Assembly (NCBI GenBank): GCA_963791545.1
Contig: CAWBSR010000017.1
Location: 372,001 to 436,000, forward strand
Direction: 5' to 3'
From: JALYXV01 sp963791545
GTDB taxonomy: Bacteria; Actinomycetota; Acidimicrobiia; Acidimicrobiales; Palsa-688
Length of the DNA: 64,000 bases
How positions within the stretch are numbered: position 1 is the first letter of the stretch; each line of letters opens with the position of its first letter. The notes beneath the pieces are model-generated. The model was given only the letters and a program-made list of their open reading frames with translations, had not been told where the DNA came from and ran no database searches. A program made the position numbers and the translations under genes. This document shows, piece by piece, positions 32,432 through 42,091 of this stretch.

Positions 32432-35400
32432 ATGGAAGCTCCGCCACCGCCTTCCCTCGGCCGCCTGGCCGCCGGGCATTTCCGGATTCGCGGCGCCGGA
32501 CGGTCGCCCAACCGCCTCCCGATGGTCGGCCAGGTGGCCCAGTCGACGGCGCGCTTCGGCCTTGCCGTTGGCCGCTCGCTGTCGGGTCGCCAGACCCTCG
32601 GCTCTACCCGCAGCGCCGTGCCCCGGCCGATCGCAGGGCTGGCCGTGGCGCCACCGACCTACCCCTTGCTGGCCGCATTCTGGGAGTCGAACGCCGCCCC
32701 CGCCCTCCCGCGGCGCGGGTTGCGCCGGGTTACGACCACCTCGGGCCTGTCGGCGGCTGGTCCCGCCACCAGTCCCGCCTCGCTCACCAGGCGGCTGGCG
32801 CCCAAGGTCGTACCGATACGCCCGCCTCCCGAGGTGCGCGCCGCGGGACCCATGTCGGCACCCCGCCCGGCCGCCCCGCCTGCCGCGGCTGGTCCCGGGG
32901 GTAACCGGGCCACTCCCGCCGAGGTGGCCGCGTCGCGCAACCGGCCCCGGCTGCCCGCCATCCTGACCCGGGGCGACGCGGTCCCGGATCGGCGCCCATC
33001 AGGTACGGCCGGCTCCGACGGCCCCACCGCCAGCTCTTCGCAAGTCGGGGGCGGCCGGGTCAGTGTCGCCGTAGGTCGACCACAAGCTGTGGCCCGTCAG
33101 GCCATGACCATCGGTGCCGGTCCCGGCCGCGCGACCCAGCGCCCTTCGGCCCCGCCCTCGGGCCGGGGACCCGGCGGCGGTCCGGGAGTAACGGCGCCTC
33201 GGTCGGATGGGACGACTGGTGGCGTCGCCGGCGTGAGGGCCCGCCGGTCGGCCGTCGCCGGCCTGAAGGCCCGCCGGTCGGCCCTTCCGTCGGTGCGGAG
33301 ACCCAGCCCGCCGTCGGGTGGCGCAGGCGCGGGTGTTTCCGACCCGTCTGCCCGGACCTCTGCGATCCCGGCAGGGAGCCCCCTGGCGGGTGGTTCCGGA
33401 ACCGGGGTGGGGCAATCGCGGGCCCCTTTGACAGCGGCCGGTGTTCGTGAGGCCGGCCTGGCTCCCTCAGGCGGGACCGCCCCGATGCCGGATGCCCGAT
33501 CGGGCGGCCTCGGTGGAGATCTCGCCGGGGCGGTGGCTCGCGGAGCAGGTCGCCCGGCCCCCCCGGAATCTCACGGGAACGGACGTCGTGGTGCGGCGCC
33601 GCCGAATGACGCCAACGAAGGATCGCAGGGCGTCGTGGGGACGACCGCTCGGGGGGCGGAGCCGGTCAGTGCCGCCGCGGGCGCTGCCCTGGCCCGGATG
33701 TTTCCTCGCCCGGCCGGGCCGGCGCCGTCGCCCGGGGCCGGTTCCTCGCGGGAGACAAGGCCGATGGCGGGCCAGGCCCGCCGGCAGTGGGCGGCGGACA
33801 TGGCGAGATCCCCGTTGGTGGAACGGTCGGTTGGCCTACTCGGCTGGTCGCGGGCGGGCATTGGCAACCGGTCGCTGGTGCCTGCCCCCACCCCGTGGGC
33901 AGTACGACCGCAGATGGGGCGGAGCGCTTTCGGCGCCGATCAGGTGGCCGCCGGGCGGAGCGGTGCCGCCTCCCGGTGGACTCGTCCAGTCGCCGTCCCG
34001 GCCCCACCGATGCCGCAACGGTCACTACCGGCCTCGCCGCCCGGGGCCGTTCGAGAGGCACTGGGGGCGGCGAGGGGGACCCCCGGGCTCGAGCGTGCGA
34101 CCCTGCCCCCGGGCGTCCCGGATCGGGCCGCGGGCCGGTCGCCTGCCGGTCCGGGCGGCACCGATCGCCCGTTGCCCGGCCCCCAGCCACAGGTGGCTGC
34201 CAGCCATCGGCCGGTTTACCCCGCGGCTCGGGCCGGAGAGGTGGCGGCCGCCGCGGAGGTGGCGCCCCCCGACGTCGGCATGAGGCGCGACGTGGCCAGC
34301 CGGTTCGGGGTGGCGATGGCCTTGGGATCGCTGCCTCGGGTGGTGGCGGCGCCCACCGGTTCGGAACCGTCGCCTGCGCTGGCTCGCCTCATGAGGTCGT
34401 CGATCGTGGCGGCCGCCAAGCCTTCCCGCCACTTCGCACCAGGGCAGCCGGGGCGGGCCAGGTCTGACGCTCCTGCCGCAGGGGTGGAACCGGCCGGCGA
34501 CCCCGCACCGGTGGGCACCGCCGCCGCGGGGAGGTCGGCGCCTGGGTGGCACCGAACCACGGCCGCCTTGGCACTGGCCACCGGGGGCGCCACCTTGACC
34601 CGAGCCGTGGCGCCGGTCAGTTTGTACACCCCGATCAGATGGGCGGCGACCGAGCGATCGACGCCCCGCCCCTTCGGCGTCCCGGGGGCCACCGGGGCAA
34701 TGGTTACCCCCTTTGGGGTTCCACGCCAGGCAGGCGCCCCAGGCGCCGATCTCGCCCGCTCGTTCTCGCCGTCTCGGTGGGCTCGCTCGCCCGTCGTCCT
34801 CACACCCCGCCTACTGCGGTCGTTCGCGCCGTCGGGGTTCTACCGACCGGTTGGCGCCTCGTCGCCAGGGGTCCCCTCGGTCGCACCGGCTGCGATGTAC
34901 CGTCCCCCGCCTGGCTCCGCGGCCGGTCGGGCCGCCCGTCTCGCCTACCACCCGGCGCGAGACCCCTCGGTGTCCGGATCGGCGTGGTCGGCCCACGCGG
35001 GAACGCACCGACCGGCTGCCGCGGCGGCGGTGGGTTTGCCTCGTGCGGTGGCGCCGGCGGGCGGGGTTGGCCCGGCTGGCGGGGCGGCGGCGGTGGGTTT
35101 GCCTCGTGCGGTGGCGCCGGCGGGCGGGTTTGGCCCGGCTGGCGGGGCGGCGGCGGTGGGTTTGCCTCGTGCGGTGGCGCCGGCGGGCGGGTTTGGCCCG
35201 GCTGGCGGGGCGGCGGCGGTGGGTTTGCCTCGTGCGGTGGCGCCGGCGGGCGGGTTTGGCCCGGCTGGGGTGGCTCGCGCGGTGGCGCCGGCGGGCGTGT
35301 TTGGCCCGGCTGGGGTGGCTCGTTCGGTGTCGGCGGCGGCCTTGTATCGGCCGACGGCGCCGGGTTTGGCGGCTTCGGTGTCGGCGGCGGCCTTGTATCG

Positions 35401-37213
35401 GCCGACGGCGCCGGGTTTGGCGGCTTCGGTGGCGGCGGCAGGCTGGTATCGCCCGGTGGCGGTGGGTCTGGCGCGCTCGGTGGCGCCGATCGGGCGGTAC
35501 CGGCCCGCTTTCGCACCGGCCGGGACTTTCCGCCCGGCCTCTGCTTTGGCTCCAGTGGGCCCGGGCGGACGGGCGGGGTGGTACCAACCGGTCTCCGTGT
35601 CGGGGGCCGGGATCTTCCGCCCGGCCTCGGCTCCTCGGGCGGGGTCGTATCGCTCCTCGCCCACTCAGGCGGTAGGGCTCCCGCCGGTGGTTTACCGCTC
35701 GGGCGCCTCTTCGGGGTCGGGTTCGCGACGCTCGATCGACCCCGCTACCGGGTACCTCCCGAGCTTCGCCCGGCCATTCGGCCAGTCGGCAGCCGCTGGG
35801 TCGTACCACCCCGGCCGCCTTCCGGCATTGGCGTTGACGCGGTTGGTTTCGCCTTCGTTCACTTCTTGGCGGCCGGTCGCCAGGTCGGGGGCCGCGGCCG
35901 CCGGGTCATACCGGCCCGCCGCTCCTTTGGAGCCGGGATGGACGGGGGCAGTTTTGCCTTCCATCGGTTCAATCCGTCCGCGTTCCAACTGGGCATCGGG
36001 TCGGCCGGTCGCGCCCGGTGGGCTCGACGGCCCGCGGGCCGGCACCACTTGGGCGGCCGCGGTACCGCGGCCCTTCGGGGCCTCGGCCGGATCGCGTCCT
36101 GGGAGCCTCGGACTGGCTCGCGCGGTTGCCCCGGTCGCCTCGCATCCGCAGCCGGCGACCCAGGCTGGGATCGCCGCAGGCACCTGGCCGGGGTTCAACA
36201 GCTCCATGGCTGCGGTCAGGCGCCACCGGCCGCTCCCTTCGCGTCCCGCCCACTTGCCGGCGCCGCCGCCCGGTGCTGGTTTCCATGCCCGAAGCCAGTC
36301 GCGCTCGGGGGACCGTGAAGGGGGGCGGCTGGCTCGGACCACCTGGCCCGAATGGGGTCCCCGCCCCGTTTTCCCATCCTCGGCGGCCGAGCGCTTCAGT
36401 GAAACCCTGCGACGAGCTCCCGCAGAGCAGCCCCGGCCCTTACCCCACTACTTCCAACCGCTGGCCCGGGCCATCGCCGGTCCCCGTCGCGTGGCCATGC
36501 GCACCGGGCCCGGCACCACGGCGGCGTTGGCGGCCGCAGGCAAGGCGGCAGCCACGATCGGCGGGGTGATCCACCTGCGCCGGCTGCCCGACCGCTCGGC
36601 CAGGAGCGCCGAGATAGTGGCCCACGAGCTGGTGCACGTGTCCCGTCCGTCGTCGCAACCCCGGTTCTTCGGCGACGACCGGCCCAGTCCGGAGGAATCC
36701 CTGGCCCAGCACACCGGAGGCCTGGCCCGGGCTCTCGTGGCGCCTCGCCTGGCGGCGCCTCCGGCCCGGCGCTCTTACGACCGCCTGGCGTGGGGCGCCC
36801 AGGGCATGCCGGTGAGCGCCATGGGGGGCGCCCTCAACGCACTGTCACGACATATCACCCCGGTACCCGCGTCGGTCGCCCGAACGCCGGAAACGAAAAC
36901 AGGAGGAAGCTTGGTCGAGCGCACCGCAGGCATGTTCCGCCAGTCGTCCACCTCACCGTTAGCGTCGTCATCAGCCTCGCCGCTGCCGGCGGTCGCCGAC
37001 CCCGCGTTCCCCCGACCCGGGGACGCACCCATCGTGCGTCGCAGCACCTGGGATACCGTCCGCCGCCTTGACACCTCGACCAGGACGACTGAGGCGATGA
37101 CCACCTCGGGCATCGACGCCGCAACCCTTGAGGCGATCATCGATGCTCTCGAGCAGCGGGTCATCGACGAGCTCGAGCGGCGCGGGCTTCGTCACCATCC
37201 GGGGGTGTTCTGA
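32432..37213 (+). CDS. Very large repeat protein with C-terminal eCIS-core (DUF4157) HELVH domain
   Basis: 1593 residues from the ATG at 32432, one base after the tube-2 stop; an in-frame upstream extension into tube 2 is rejected. Residues 1-700 are Ala/Pro/Arg/Gly-rich and probably disordered. From about 720 to 1270 a motif resembling R-[AS]-V-[AS]-[PA]-x3-[YFW]-R-P recurs many times. It includes an in-frame 63-base repeat, four copies around residues 860-945, and a 51-base repeat. The C-terminal part (about 1340-1420) is the DUF4157 domain with the zinc-protease motif HELVH (His1398, Glu1399, His1402). A last helix (AIIDALEQRVIDELERRG) ends the protein. DUF4157 is tied to eCIS and can mark effectors or baseplate-loaded factors. 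Here the size is extraordinary. Confidence 0.85.
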   Translation: MEAPPPPSLGRLAAGHFRIRGAGRSPNRLPMVGQVAQSTARFGLAVGRSLSGRQTLGSTRSAVPRPIAGLAVAPPTYPLLAAFWESNAAPALPRRGLRRVTTTSGLSAAGPATSPASLTRRLAPKVVPIRPPPEVRAAGPMSAPRPAAPPAAAGPGGNRATPAEVAASRNRPRLPAILTRGDAVPDRRPSGTAGSDGPTASSSQVGGGRVSVAVGRPQAVARQAMTIGAGPGRATQRPSAPPSGRGPGGGPGVTAPRSDGTTGGVAGVRARRSAVAGLKARRSALPSVRRPSPPSGGAGAGVSDPSARTSAIPAGSPLAGGSGTGVGQSRAPLTAAGVREAGLAPSGGTAPMPDARSGGLGGDLAGAVARGAGRPAPPESHGNGRRGAAPPNDANEGSQGVVGTTARGAEPVSAAAGAALARMFPRPAGPAPSPGAGSSRETRPMAGQARRQWAADMARSPLVERSVGLLGWSRAGIGNRSLVPAPTPWAVRPQMGRSAFGADQVAAGRSGAASRWTRPVAVPAPPMPQRSLPASPPGAVREALGAARGTPGLERATLPPGVPDRAAGRSPAGPGGTDRPLPGPQPQVAASHRPVYPAARAGEVAAAAEVAPPDVGMRRDVASRFGVAMALGSLPRVVAAPTGSEPSPALARLMRSSIVAAAKPSRHFAPGQPGRARSDAPAAGVEPAGDPAPVGTAAAGRSAPGWHRTTAALALATGGATLTRAVAPVSLYTPIRWAATERSTPRPFGVPGATGAMVTPFGVPRQAGAPGADLARSFSPSRWARSPVVLTPRLLRSFAPSGFYRPVGASSPGVPSVAPAAMYRPPPGSAAGRAARLAYHPARDPSVSGSAWSAHAGTHRPAAAAAVGLPRAVAPAGGVGPAGGAAAVGLPRAVAPAGGFGPAGGAAAVGLPRAVAPAGGFGPAGGAAAVGLPRAVAPAGGFGPAGVARAVAPAGVFGPAGVARSVSAAALYRPTAPGLAASVSAAALYRPTAPGLAASVAAAGWYRPVAVGLARSVAPIGRYRPAFAPAGTFRPASALAPVGPGGRAGWYQPVSVSGAGIFRPASAPRAGSYRSSPTQAVGLPPVVYRSGASSGSGSRRSIDPATGYLPSFARPFGQSAAAGSYHPGRLPALALTRLVSPSFTSWRPVARSGAAAAGSYRPAAPLEPGWTGAVLPSIGSIRPRSNWASGRPVAPGGLDGPRAGTTWAAAVPRPFGASAGSRPGSLGLARAVAPVASHPQPATQAGIAAGTWPGFNSSMAAVRRHRPLPSRPAHLPAPPPGAGFHARSQSRSGDREGGRLARTTWPEWGPRPVFPSSAAERFSETLRRAPAEQPRPLPHYFQPLARAIAGPRRVAMRTGPGTTAALAAAGKAAATIGGVIHLRRLPDRSARSAEIVAHELVHVSRPSSQPRFFGDDRPSPEESLAQHTGGLARALVAPRLAAPPARRSYDRLAWGAQGMPVSAMGGALNALSRHITPVPASVARTPETKTGGSLVERTAGMFRQSSTSPLASSSASPLPAVADPAFPRPGDAPIVRRSTWDTVRRLDTSTRTTEAMTTSGIDAATLEAIIDALEQRVIDELERRGLRHHPGVF
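35025..35315. repeat. In-frame 63-bp tandem repeat followed by 45-bp units
   Basis: Four successive 63-base units encode Gly-Leu-Pro-Arg-Ala-Val-Ala-Pro-Ala-Gly-Gly-type 21-residue repeats, the first with one substitution. Two shorter 45-base variants follow. All stay in frame with the DUF4157 gene. Confidence 0.85.
35326..35427. repeat. 51-bp tandem repeat (two exact copies)
   Basis: Two copies of a 51-base unit encode the 17-residue VSAAALYRPTAPGLAAS. A degenerate third copy follows to about 35478. Part of the aromatic-Arg-Pro repeat region of the DUF4157 gene. Confidence 0.8.
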
Positions 37214-37214
37214 C

Positions 37215-37862
37215 ATGTCGGCCAAGGCGTTTCTGAAGACCGAGGACAACGTCACGTTGCCGTGCCTCTTCAACCCCGAGTCGCTCACCGTCAGCCGTTC
37301 CAACACCTGGCAGGGTTCCGCGGCCCCGGGCCGGGGGGTGCCGGAACTTCGTTATGAGGGGGCGTCGTCGGGCACCTTCAGCCTGAGCCTGTTCTTCGAC
37401 ACCACCGGCGACGGCCAGCCCGTTACCAAGTACACGTCCAAGCTGCTCAAGCTCATGGAGATCAACGACAAGCTGCCGGGGACCAGCAAGGTGACCCAGA
37501 ACGCCCGGCCCCCTTGGGTCGTGTTCCACTGGGGCGATCTCCACTCTTTCAAGGCGGTCATCACCTCGCTCACGTTGAACTTCACCTACTTCAGCTCCAC
37601 CGGGGTTCCCTTGCGGGCCAAGGCGGACCTGTCATTGCTCCAGTACAAGGAGGAGCTGGCATTCGGGCCCCAGAACCCGACGTCGGGTACGCCCTTCCCC
37701 CATCGCACTCATCGGGTCCAGCCCGGCGAGACGCTGGACCGGATCGCAGCCATCCATTTCGGTGACTCCACCCAATGGCGGCGCATCGCGGACGGCAACG
37801 GCATCGAGGACCCGCTGTCGCTGCGGCCCGGCATGCTGCTGGCCATCCCCGAGTTGCACTGA
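37215..37862 (+). CDS. LysM-containing baseplate/tube-initiator protein (Afp7/gp53-like)
   Basis: 215 residues from the ATG at 37215, two bases after the previous stop. An N-terminal domain starts KAFLKTEDNVTLPCLFNPESLTVSRSNTWQG. A C-terminal LysM module (HRVQPGETLDRIAAIHFGDSTQWRRIADGNGIEDPLSLRPGMLLAIP, about 165-212) follows. In eCIS and Myoviridae tails this protein joins the spike to the tube. The following spike gene starts 16 bases later. Confidence 0.9.
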   Translation: MSAKAFLKTEDNVTLPCLFNPESLTVSRSNTWQGSAAPGRGVPELRYEGASSGTFSLSLFFDTTGDGQPVTKYTSKLLKLMEINDKLPGTSKVTQNARPPWVVFHWGDLHSFKAVITSLTLNFTYFSSTGVPLRAKADLSLLQYKEELAFGPQNPTSGTPFPHRTHRVQPGETLDRIAAIHFGDSTQWRRIADGNGIEDPLSLRPGMLLAIPELH

Positions 37863-37877
37863 CGCTGACCCGCGCCG

Positions 37878-39644
37878 ATGCCTATCTCCCTCGCACCGAT
37901 CGTGAAGCTCGACGGTCAGGCCCTTCCCGAGACCTGGGTCGAGGCGCTGATCGACCTGCGGGTGGAGCGGGAGCTCCAGGTCCCGGGTCGCTGCACCCTG
38001 CGCTTCGCGGACCCCGGCTATGTGCATCTGACGAGCAACAAGGTCAAGCTGGGCACGGCGATCTCGATCCTGGCCGCCGACGGGGGAAATCTGATCGAAG
38101 TCGAGGTCACCTCGATCGGAGCCGACCAGCAGGAGGGTCAGCACCCCCACCTGGTCGTCGTCGGCCACGACAAGAGCCACCGCATGGGCCGGCCCACCGT
38201 GGTGACCACCTACCTCGAGATGACGTACTCCGACGTGGTCCGCAAAGTCGTCGCACCGTACGGGTTGAGTGCCAGCACCGACAACACCTCGCTCAAACTC
38301 GACTACTTGCTGCAGGTGGATTCCGATCTCGGACTCATCACCGAGTTGGCCCGCCGGGCCGGGTTCGACTGGTGGGTCGAGGGCAGTACATTCTACTTCA
38401 AGAGGCCAGCCGCGGGAACGGTGGTCGGCCTCACCCTGCACCAGGATCTCCGAAGCTTCTCGGTCCGGGCCAGCGGCCAGTATCCCGACAGCTTCACGGT
38501 CGACGGCTGGGACCGAAAGAGCCAGGCCCAGATCACCTCCACCGCCACGACCTCATCGGCACCGGTGAAGGCCACCTCGGTCATCGCCAACGTCGTCGCC
38601 TCGCCCTCGAACGCCTTCGGCAAAGCCGTCCTTCTCACCGCCGGCGTGGCCGCCAGTTCCCAGGATGAGGCCGATCAACTGAGCAAGGCGCTGGCCCAGC
38701 GGGCCGCCTCGTGCGCCGTCACCGCTCGGGGCACGGCGGAAGGCACCAGCCACATCAAGCCCGGGGGTTCGGTCAAGGTGATCGACGCGGGACCGCTGAG
38801 CGGCCAGTATCCCGTCACCAAGGTCGAGCACATCTACAGCACCGGCACCGCGTTCGTCACCCGCTTCGTGGCCGGCGACCGCCGCCCGACCTCGCTGGTC
38901 GACGTCCTCGGCTCGGGAGGCGGGAGCCGGGCCACCGCCCACGCCGCCACCAGCCACGCCGGCCTCGTCGTCGGTCAGGTCACCAACATCAACGACCCTA
39001 ACAAGACAGGGCGGGTCAAGGTTCGGTACCCGGGCCTGAGCAACAAGGACGAAAGCGCGTGGGCCCGGCTGCTGTCGGTGGGCGGCGGCAAGTCGAGGGG
39101 CAACGTGTGGATCCCCGAGGTGGGCGACGAGGTGCTGGTGGCCTTCGAGGCGGGCGACCCCCGCCAGCCGGTCGTGCTCGGGGGTTTGTTCGGCGACAAA
39201 TCCAGTATCCCGGCGTGGACCGTGAAGGACGGGAAGGTGTCGGAGCGGGGGATGACCTCCCGCCTCGGCCATGTCGTGACCCTTTCCGACGGGACCGATC
39301 CGGCCACCCAGTTCGTCATGCTGCAGTTGGACGGGAAGAAGCACACCTTTAAGCTGGCCAAGGACAAGGTCGACCTCGAGGTTCCATCCGGCACCCCGGT
39401 CAATGTCAAGGCGGGCGATACCAAGATCGCCTTCGCTGCCGACGGGTCGATCGCCATAGAAGGGCTCAACATCACCATCAAAGCCAAGAACCAACTTTCG
39501 CTGGAGGGCGTCCAAGGGTCGTTCAAGGCCAGCGCCCAACTGGCGTTGGAAGGCAGCGCCCAGGCCAGCCTGAAGGGGGCGGCGGTGCAGGTCGAGGGTT
39601 CGGGAATGGTTGCCGTCAAGGGCGGCGTCGTCCAGATCAACTGA
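37878..39644 (+). CDS. VgrG/gp5-like spike protein
   Basis: 588 residues. The N-terminal part (about 1-350) resembles the gpD/gp27-like hub domain. The OB-fold follows (GLVVGQVTNINDPNKTGRVKVRYPGLSNKDESAWARLLSVGGGKSRGNVWIPEVGDEVLVAFEAGDPRQPVVLGGLFG, about 360-440). The C-terminus is a beta-helix needle of repeats such as LALEGSAQASLKGAAVQVEGSGMVAVKGG. It forms the trimeric central spike on which the PAAR-like tip sits. The stop overlaps the gp25-like gene start (TGATG). Confidence 0.93.
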   Translation: MPISLAPIVKLDGQALPETWVEALIDLRVERELQVPGRCTLRFADPGYVHLTSNKVKLGTAISILAADGGNLIEVEVTSIGADQQEGQHPHLVVVGHDKSHRMGRPTVVTTYLEMTYSDVVRKVVAPYGLSASTDNTSLKLDYLLQVDSDLGLITELARRAGFDWWVEGSTFYFKRPAAGTVVGLTLHQDLRSFSVRASGQYPDSFTVDGWDRKSQAQITSTATTSSAPVKATSVIANVVASPSNAFGKAVLLTAGVAASSQDEADQLSKALAQRAASCAVTARGTAEGTSHIKPGGSVKVIDAGPLSGQYPVTKVEHIYSTGTAFVTRFVAGDRRPTSLVDVLGSGGGSRATAHAATSHAGLVVGQVTNINDPNKTGRVKVRYPGLSNKDESAWARLLSVGGGKSRGNVWIPEVGDEVLVAFEAGDPRQPVVLGGLFGDKSSIPAWTVKDGKVSERGMTSRLGHVVTLSDGTDPATQFVMLQLDGKKHTFKLAKDKVDLEVPSGTPVNVKAGDTKIAFAADGSIAIEGLNITIKAKNQLSLEGVQGSFKASAQLALEGSAQASLKGAAVQVEGSGMVAVKGGVVQIN

Positions 39645-40096
39645 TGAGCTCCACGGAACCCAACCTCCCGATGCGGCTGCCCGAGGGTGCCAGCCCCGAC
39701 CCGTCCTTCATCGGCCGGGGCATCCGATTCCCGATGGGTGTCGACCATCGGGGAGCCATCTCCATGGCCACCGGTCCCGAAGCCTTGGACTGCGCCATCC
39801 GCGTGGTCCTGTCGACGGCGCCCGGCGAACGGGTCATGCGTCCCGCCTTCGGGTGCAAGATCTGGGACCTCCTGTTCGAGCCCGTGAACAGCAACACTTT
39901 GGGCCTCATGGCCCAGGCGGTCCGCGAGGCGGTGGCCCAATGGGAGCCTCGTGTCAACCTCATGGATGTCGAGGTGATCCCCGACCCCAAGGACTCGGCC
40001 ATGGTCCGGATCAACCTCACCTACGAGATCCGCACCACCAATGACCGCCGCAACCTGGTCTATCCCTTCTACGTCATCCCCCGAGAGGATTCGTAA
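39644..40096 (+). CDS. gp25-like baseplate wedge protein
   Basis: 150 residues with the gp25/GPW_gp25 pattern GRGIRFPMGVDHRGAISMATGPEALDCAIRVVLSTAPGERVMRPAFGCKIWDLLFEP. It binds sheath and baseplate to start sheath assembly. Overlaps the spike gene by one base and the baseplate J gene by one base (TAATG). Confidence 0.93.
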   Translation: MSSTEPNLPMRLPEGASPDPSFIGRGIRFPMGVDHRGAISMATGPEALDCAIRVVLSTAPGERVMRPAFGCKIWDLLFEPVNSNTLGLMAQAVREAVAQWEPRVNLMDVEVIPDPKDSAMVRINLTYEIRTTNDRRNLVYPFYVIPREDS

Positions 40097-42048
40097 TGGC
40101 GCTCCCCGCGCCGAACCTCGACGACCGCCGCTTCCAGGACATCGTCGACGAGGCCAAACGGCTGATCCCCCGCTACTGCCCCGAGTGGACCAACCACAAC
40201 CTGGCCGATCCCGGCGTCGCCCTCATCGAGTTGTTCGCCTGGATGAGTGAGATGATCCTGTTCCGGCTCAACCAGGTTCCCGACCGGCTCTATGTGCGGT
40301 TCCTGGAACTGGTCGGGGTCGAGCCGTTCCCACCGTCGGTGGCCCGGGCCGACCTCACCTTCTGGTTGTCAACGGTGCTCGACCATCCCGTAGTCGTGCC
40401 CGCCGGGACCGAGGTGGCGACGACTGCGATCTCGACCGGCGGCGAGGAAGTGCTGTTCTCCACCATTGAGGACCTGGTGGTCGCACCGCCGAAGTTGTTT
40501 GCCGCCCGTACCGGCAAGGCGGGCAACGACCAGTACTTCGTCGATGCGTGGGACGACCTGCGCTACGCGGGCGCGGAGACGGTGTGCTTCACCTCGGCGC
40601 CGCCCACTCCCGGCGACGCCATCTACCTTGGGTTCGAGAAGAACCTGGCGGGCAACGCCATTCGTCTCACGATCACCGCGTCCATCGAGGGCATCGGCGT
40701 TGACCCCACCGACCCTCCCCTCGCCTGGGAGGCCTGGTCGGGCGAGGCGTGGATCCCGCTTCCTGTCCACGCTGACACGACCGGCGGGTTGAACCGCAAC
40801 GGCTTCGTCACCTTGTTGGTGCCCCTGGGGATGCAGTCCCTGTCGATCGGGGGCACCCGGGCGTTCTGGCTGCGGGCCCGGCTGACACCGATCCGGCCCG
40901 GTCAGCCCCGCTATCAGGCGTCGCCCAAGATCGGTTCGGTGCGGGCCGACAGCCTGGGCGGGACCGTCCCCGCCGAGCATGCCCGGGTGCTGGGACCCGA
41001 GACGCTGAGCCGCAGCGACGGACGCCCCGGTCAGCGGTTCACGATTTCCCGGCCTCCGGTCCTGCCCCGCCGGGAGGGTGAGGCCGTCCGGGTCGTGAGC
41101 GCGGGGCGCAGTGACGCCTGGGAGGAGGTCACCGACTTCAGCAACTCTGCCCAGAACGACCGGGTCTACGTATGGGATGGCGCCACCGGTGAGATCACCT
41201 TCGGACCGTCGGTGCGCTTCGCGGATGGCACCGTGGTTCAGCACGGGGCTATTCCGCCCGACGGCGCCGAGATCGTGGTGGACCGGTACCGCCATGGCGG
41301 CGGGGCCGCCGGAAATGTGGGCTCGGGCACGCTGACCGTGCTGCGCAGCACGGTGGCCTTTGTCGACCGGGTCAGCAACAGCGCCCCGGCGCGAGGCGGC
41401 GTCGACGCGGAGACGGTCCGCAACGCCAAGCTGCGCGGTCCGCTCTCGCTGCGGACGGGGCAGCGGGCGGTGACGGTGAGGGACTTCGAGCGGTTGACGC
41501 TGGAGGCCTCAGCCGAGGTCGCCCGGGCCCGGTGTCTGGCCCCCCGGGAGCCGGCCGGTCCGGTGCGGGTGCTGGTCGTGCCCCACGTGCGGCGGGGCCC
41601 CGACGACCAGCGGCTGGACGATTTCGCGCTGTCCGACACCCTGGTCGGCCAGATCCGGGCCAACCTCGACGAGCGCCGCATCCTCGGGACGACCGTCGAG
41701 ATCGGGACCCCGTTCTACCAGGGTGTCACCGTGGCCGCCCTCCTGCATGCCCTGCCCGGGCGACCGGCGGGCCTGGTGCGGCAGCGGGCCCTGGATCTGC
41801 TGTACCGCTATGTCAACCCCCTGGTGGGCGGGGTCGACGCGGGCGGGTGGCCCTTCGATACCGACCTCAATGCGGCGCCGTTGGCCCAGCTGTTGGAGGC
41901 GGTCGAAGGGGTGGAGCGCGTCGATGAGGTGCTCTTGTTCGAGTTCGACCTGCGTACCGGGGCTCGCTACGGCAGTGGTCGGGAGCTGATCCGCCTCGAT
42001 CGCCAGTCGCTGTTCCTGTCGGCCGGCCACCAGGTCGTGGTGCGATGA
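40096..42048 (+). CDS. Baseplate J-like wedge protein
   Basis: 650 residues. The N-terminal LDDRRFQDIVDEAKRLIPRYCPEWTNHNLADPGVALIELFAWMSEMILFRLNQVPDRLYVRFLELVG motif is typical of eCIS baseplate J/gp6-like proteins (Afp11-type). Then come a large insertion, and a C-terminal region with VTVRDFERLTLEASAEVARARCLA and VEIGTPFYQGVTVAALLHALPG. It builds the baseplate wedge ring with gp25 and tail protein I. No second baseplate J gene is present. Confidence 0.92.
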   Translation: MALPAPNLDDRRFQDIVDEAKRLIPRYCPEWTNHNLADPGVALIELFAWMSEMILFRLNQVPDRLYVRFLELVGVEPFPPSVARADLTFWLSTVLDHPVVVPAGTEVATTAISTGGEEVLFSTIEDLVVAPPKLFAARTGKAGNDQYFVDAWDDLRYAGAETVCFTSAPPTPGDAIYLGFEKNLAGNAIRLTITASIEGIGVDPTDPPLAWEAWSGEAWIPLPVHADTTGGLNRNGFVTLLVPLGMQSLSIGGTRAFWLRARLTPIRPGQPRYQASPKIGSVRADSLGGTVPAEHARVLGPETLSRSDGRPGQRFTISRPPVLPRREGEAVRVVSAGRSDAWEEVTDFSNSAQNDRVYVWDGATGEITFGPSVRFADGTVVQHGAIPPDGAEIVVDRYRHGGGAAGNVGSGTLTVLRSTVAFVDRVSNSAPARGGVDAETVRNAKLRGPLSLRTGQRAVTVRDFERLTLEASAEVARARCLAPREPAGPVRVLVVPHVRRGPDDQRLDDFALSDTLVGQIRANLDERRILGTTVEIGTPFYQGVTVAALLHALPGRPAGLVRQRALDLLYRYVNPLVGGVDAGGWPFDTDLNAAPLAQLLEAVEGVERVDEVLLFEFDLRTGARYGSGRELIRLDRQSLFLSAGHQVVVR

Positions 42049-42091
42049 ACAGGGATTCCGGGGCTCTCCGATCAGTCCCGGGTGAGGCGTC

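Noticed and set aside
34546..36318. Second plus-strand frame across the repeat part of the DUF4157 gene
   Set aside because: Gly/Arg-rich shadow created by GC-rich repeats; the frame with the DUF4157 domain is continuous on both sides.
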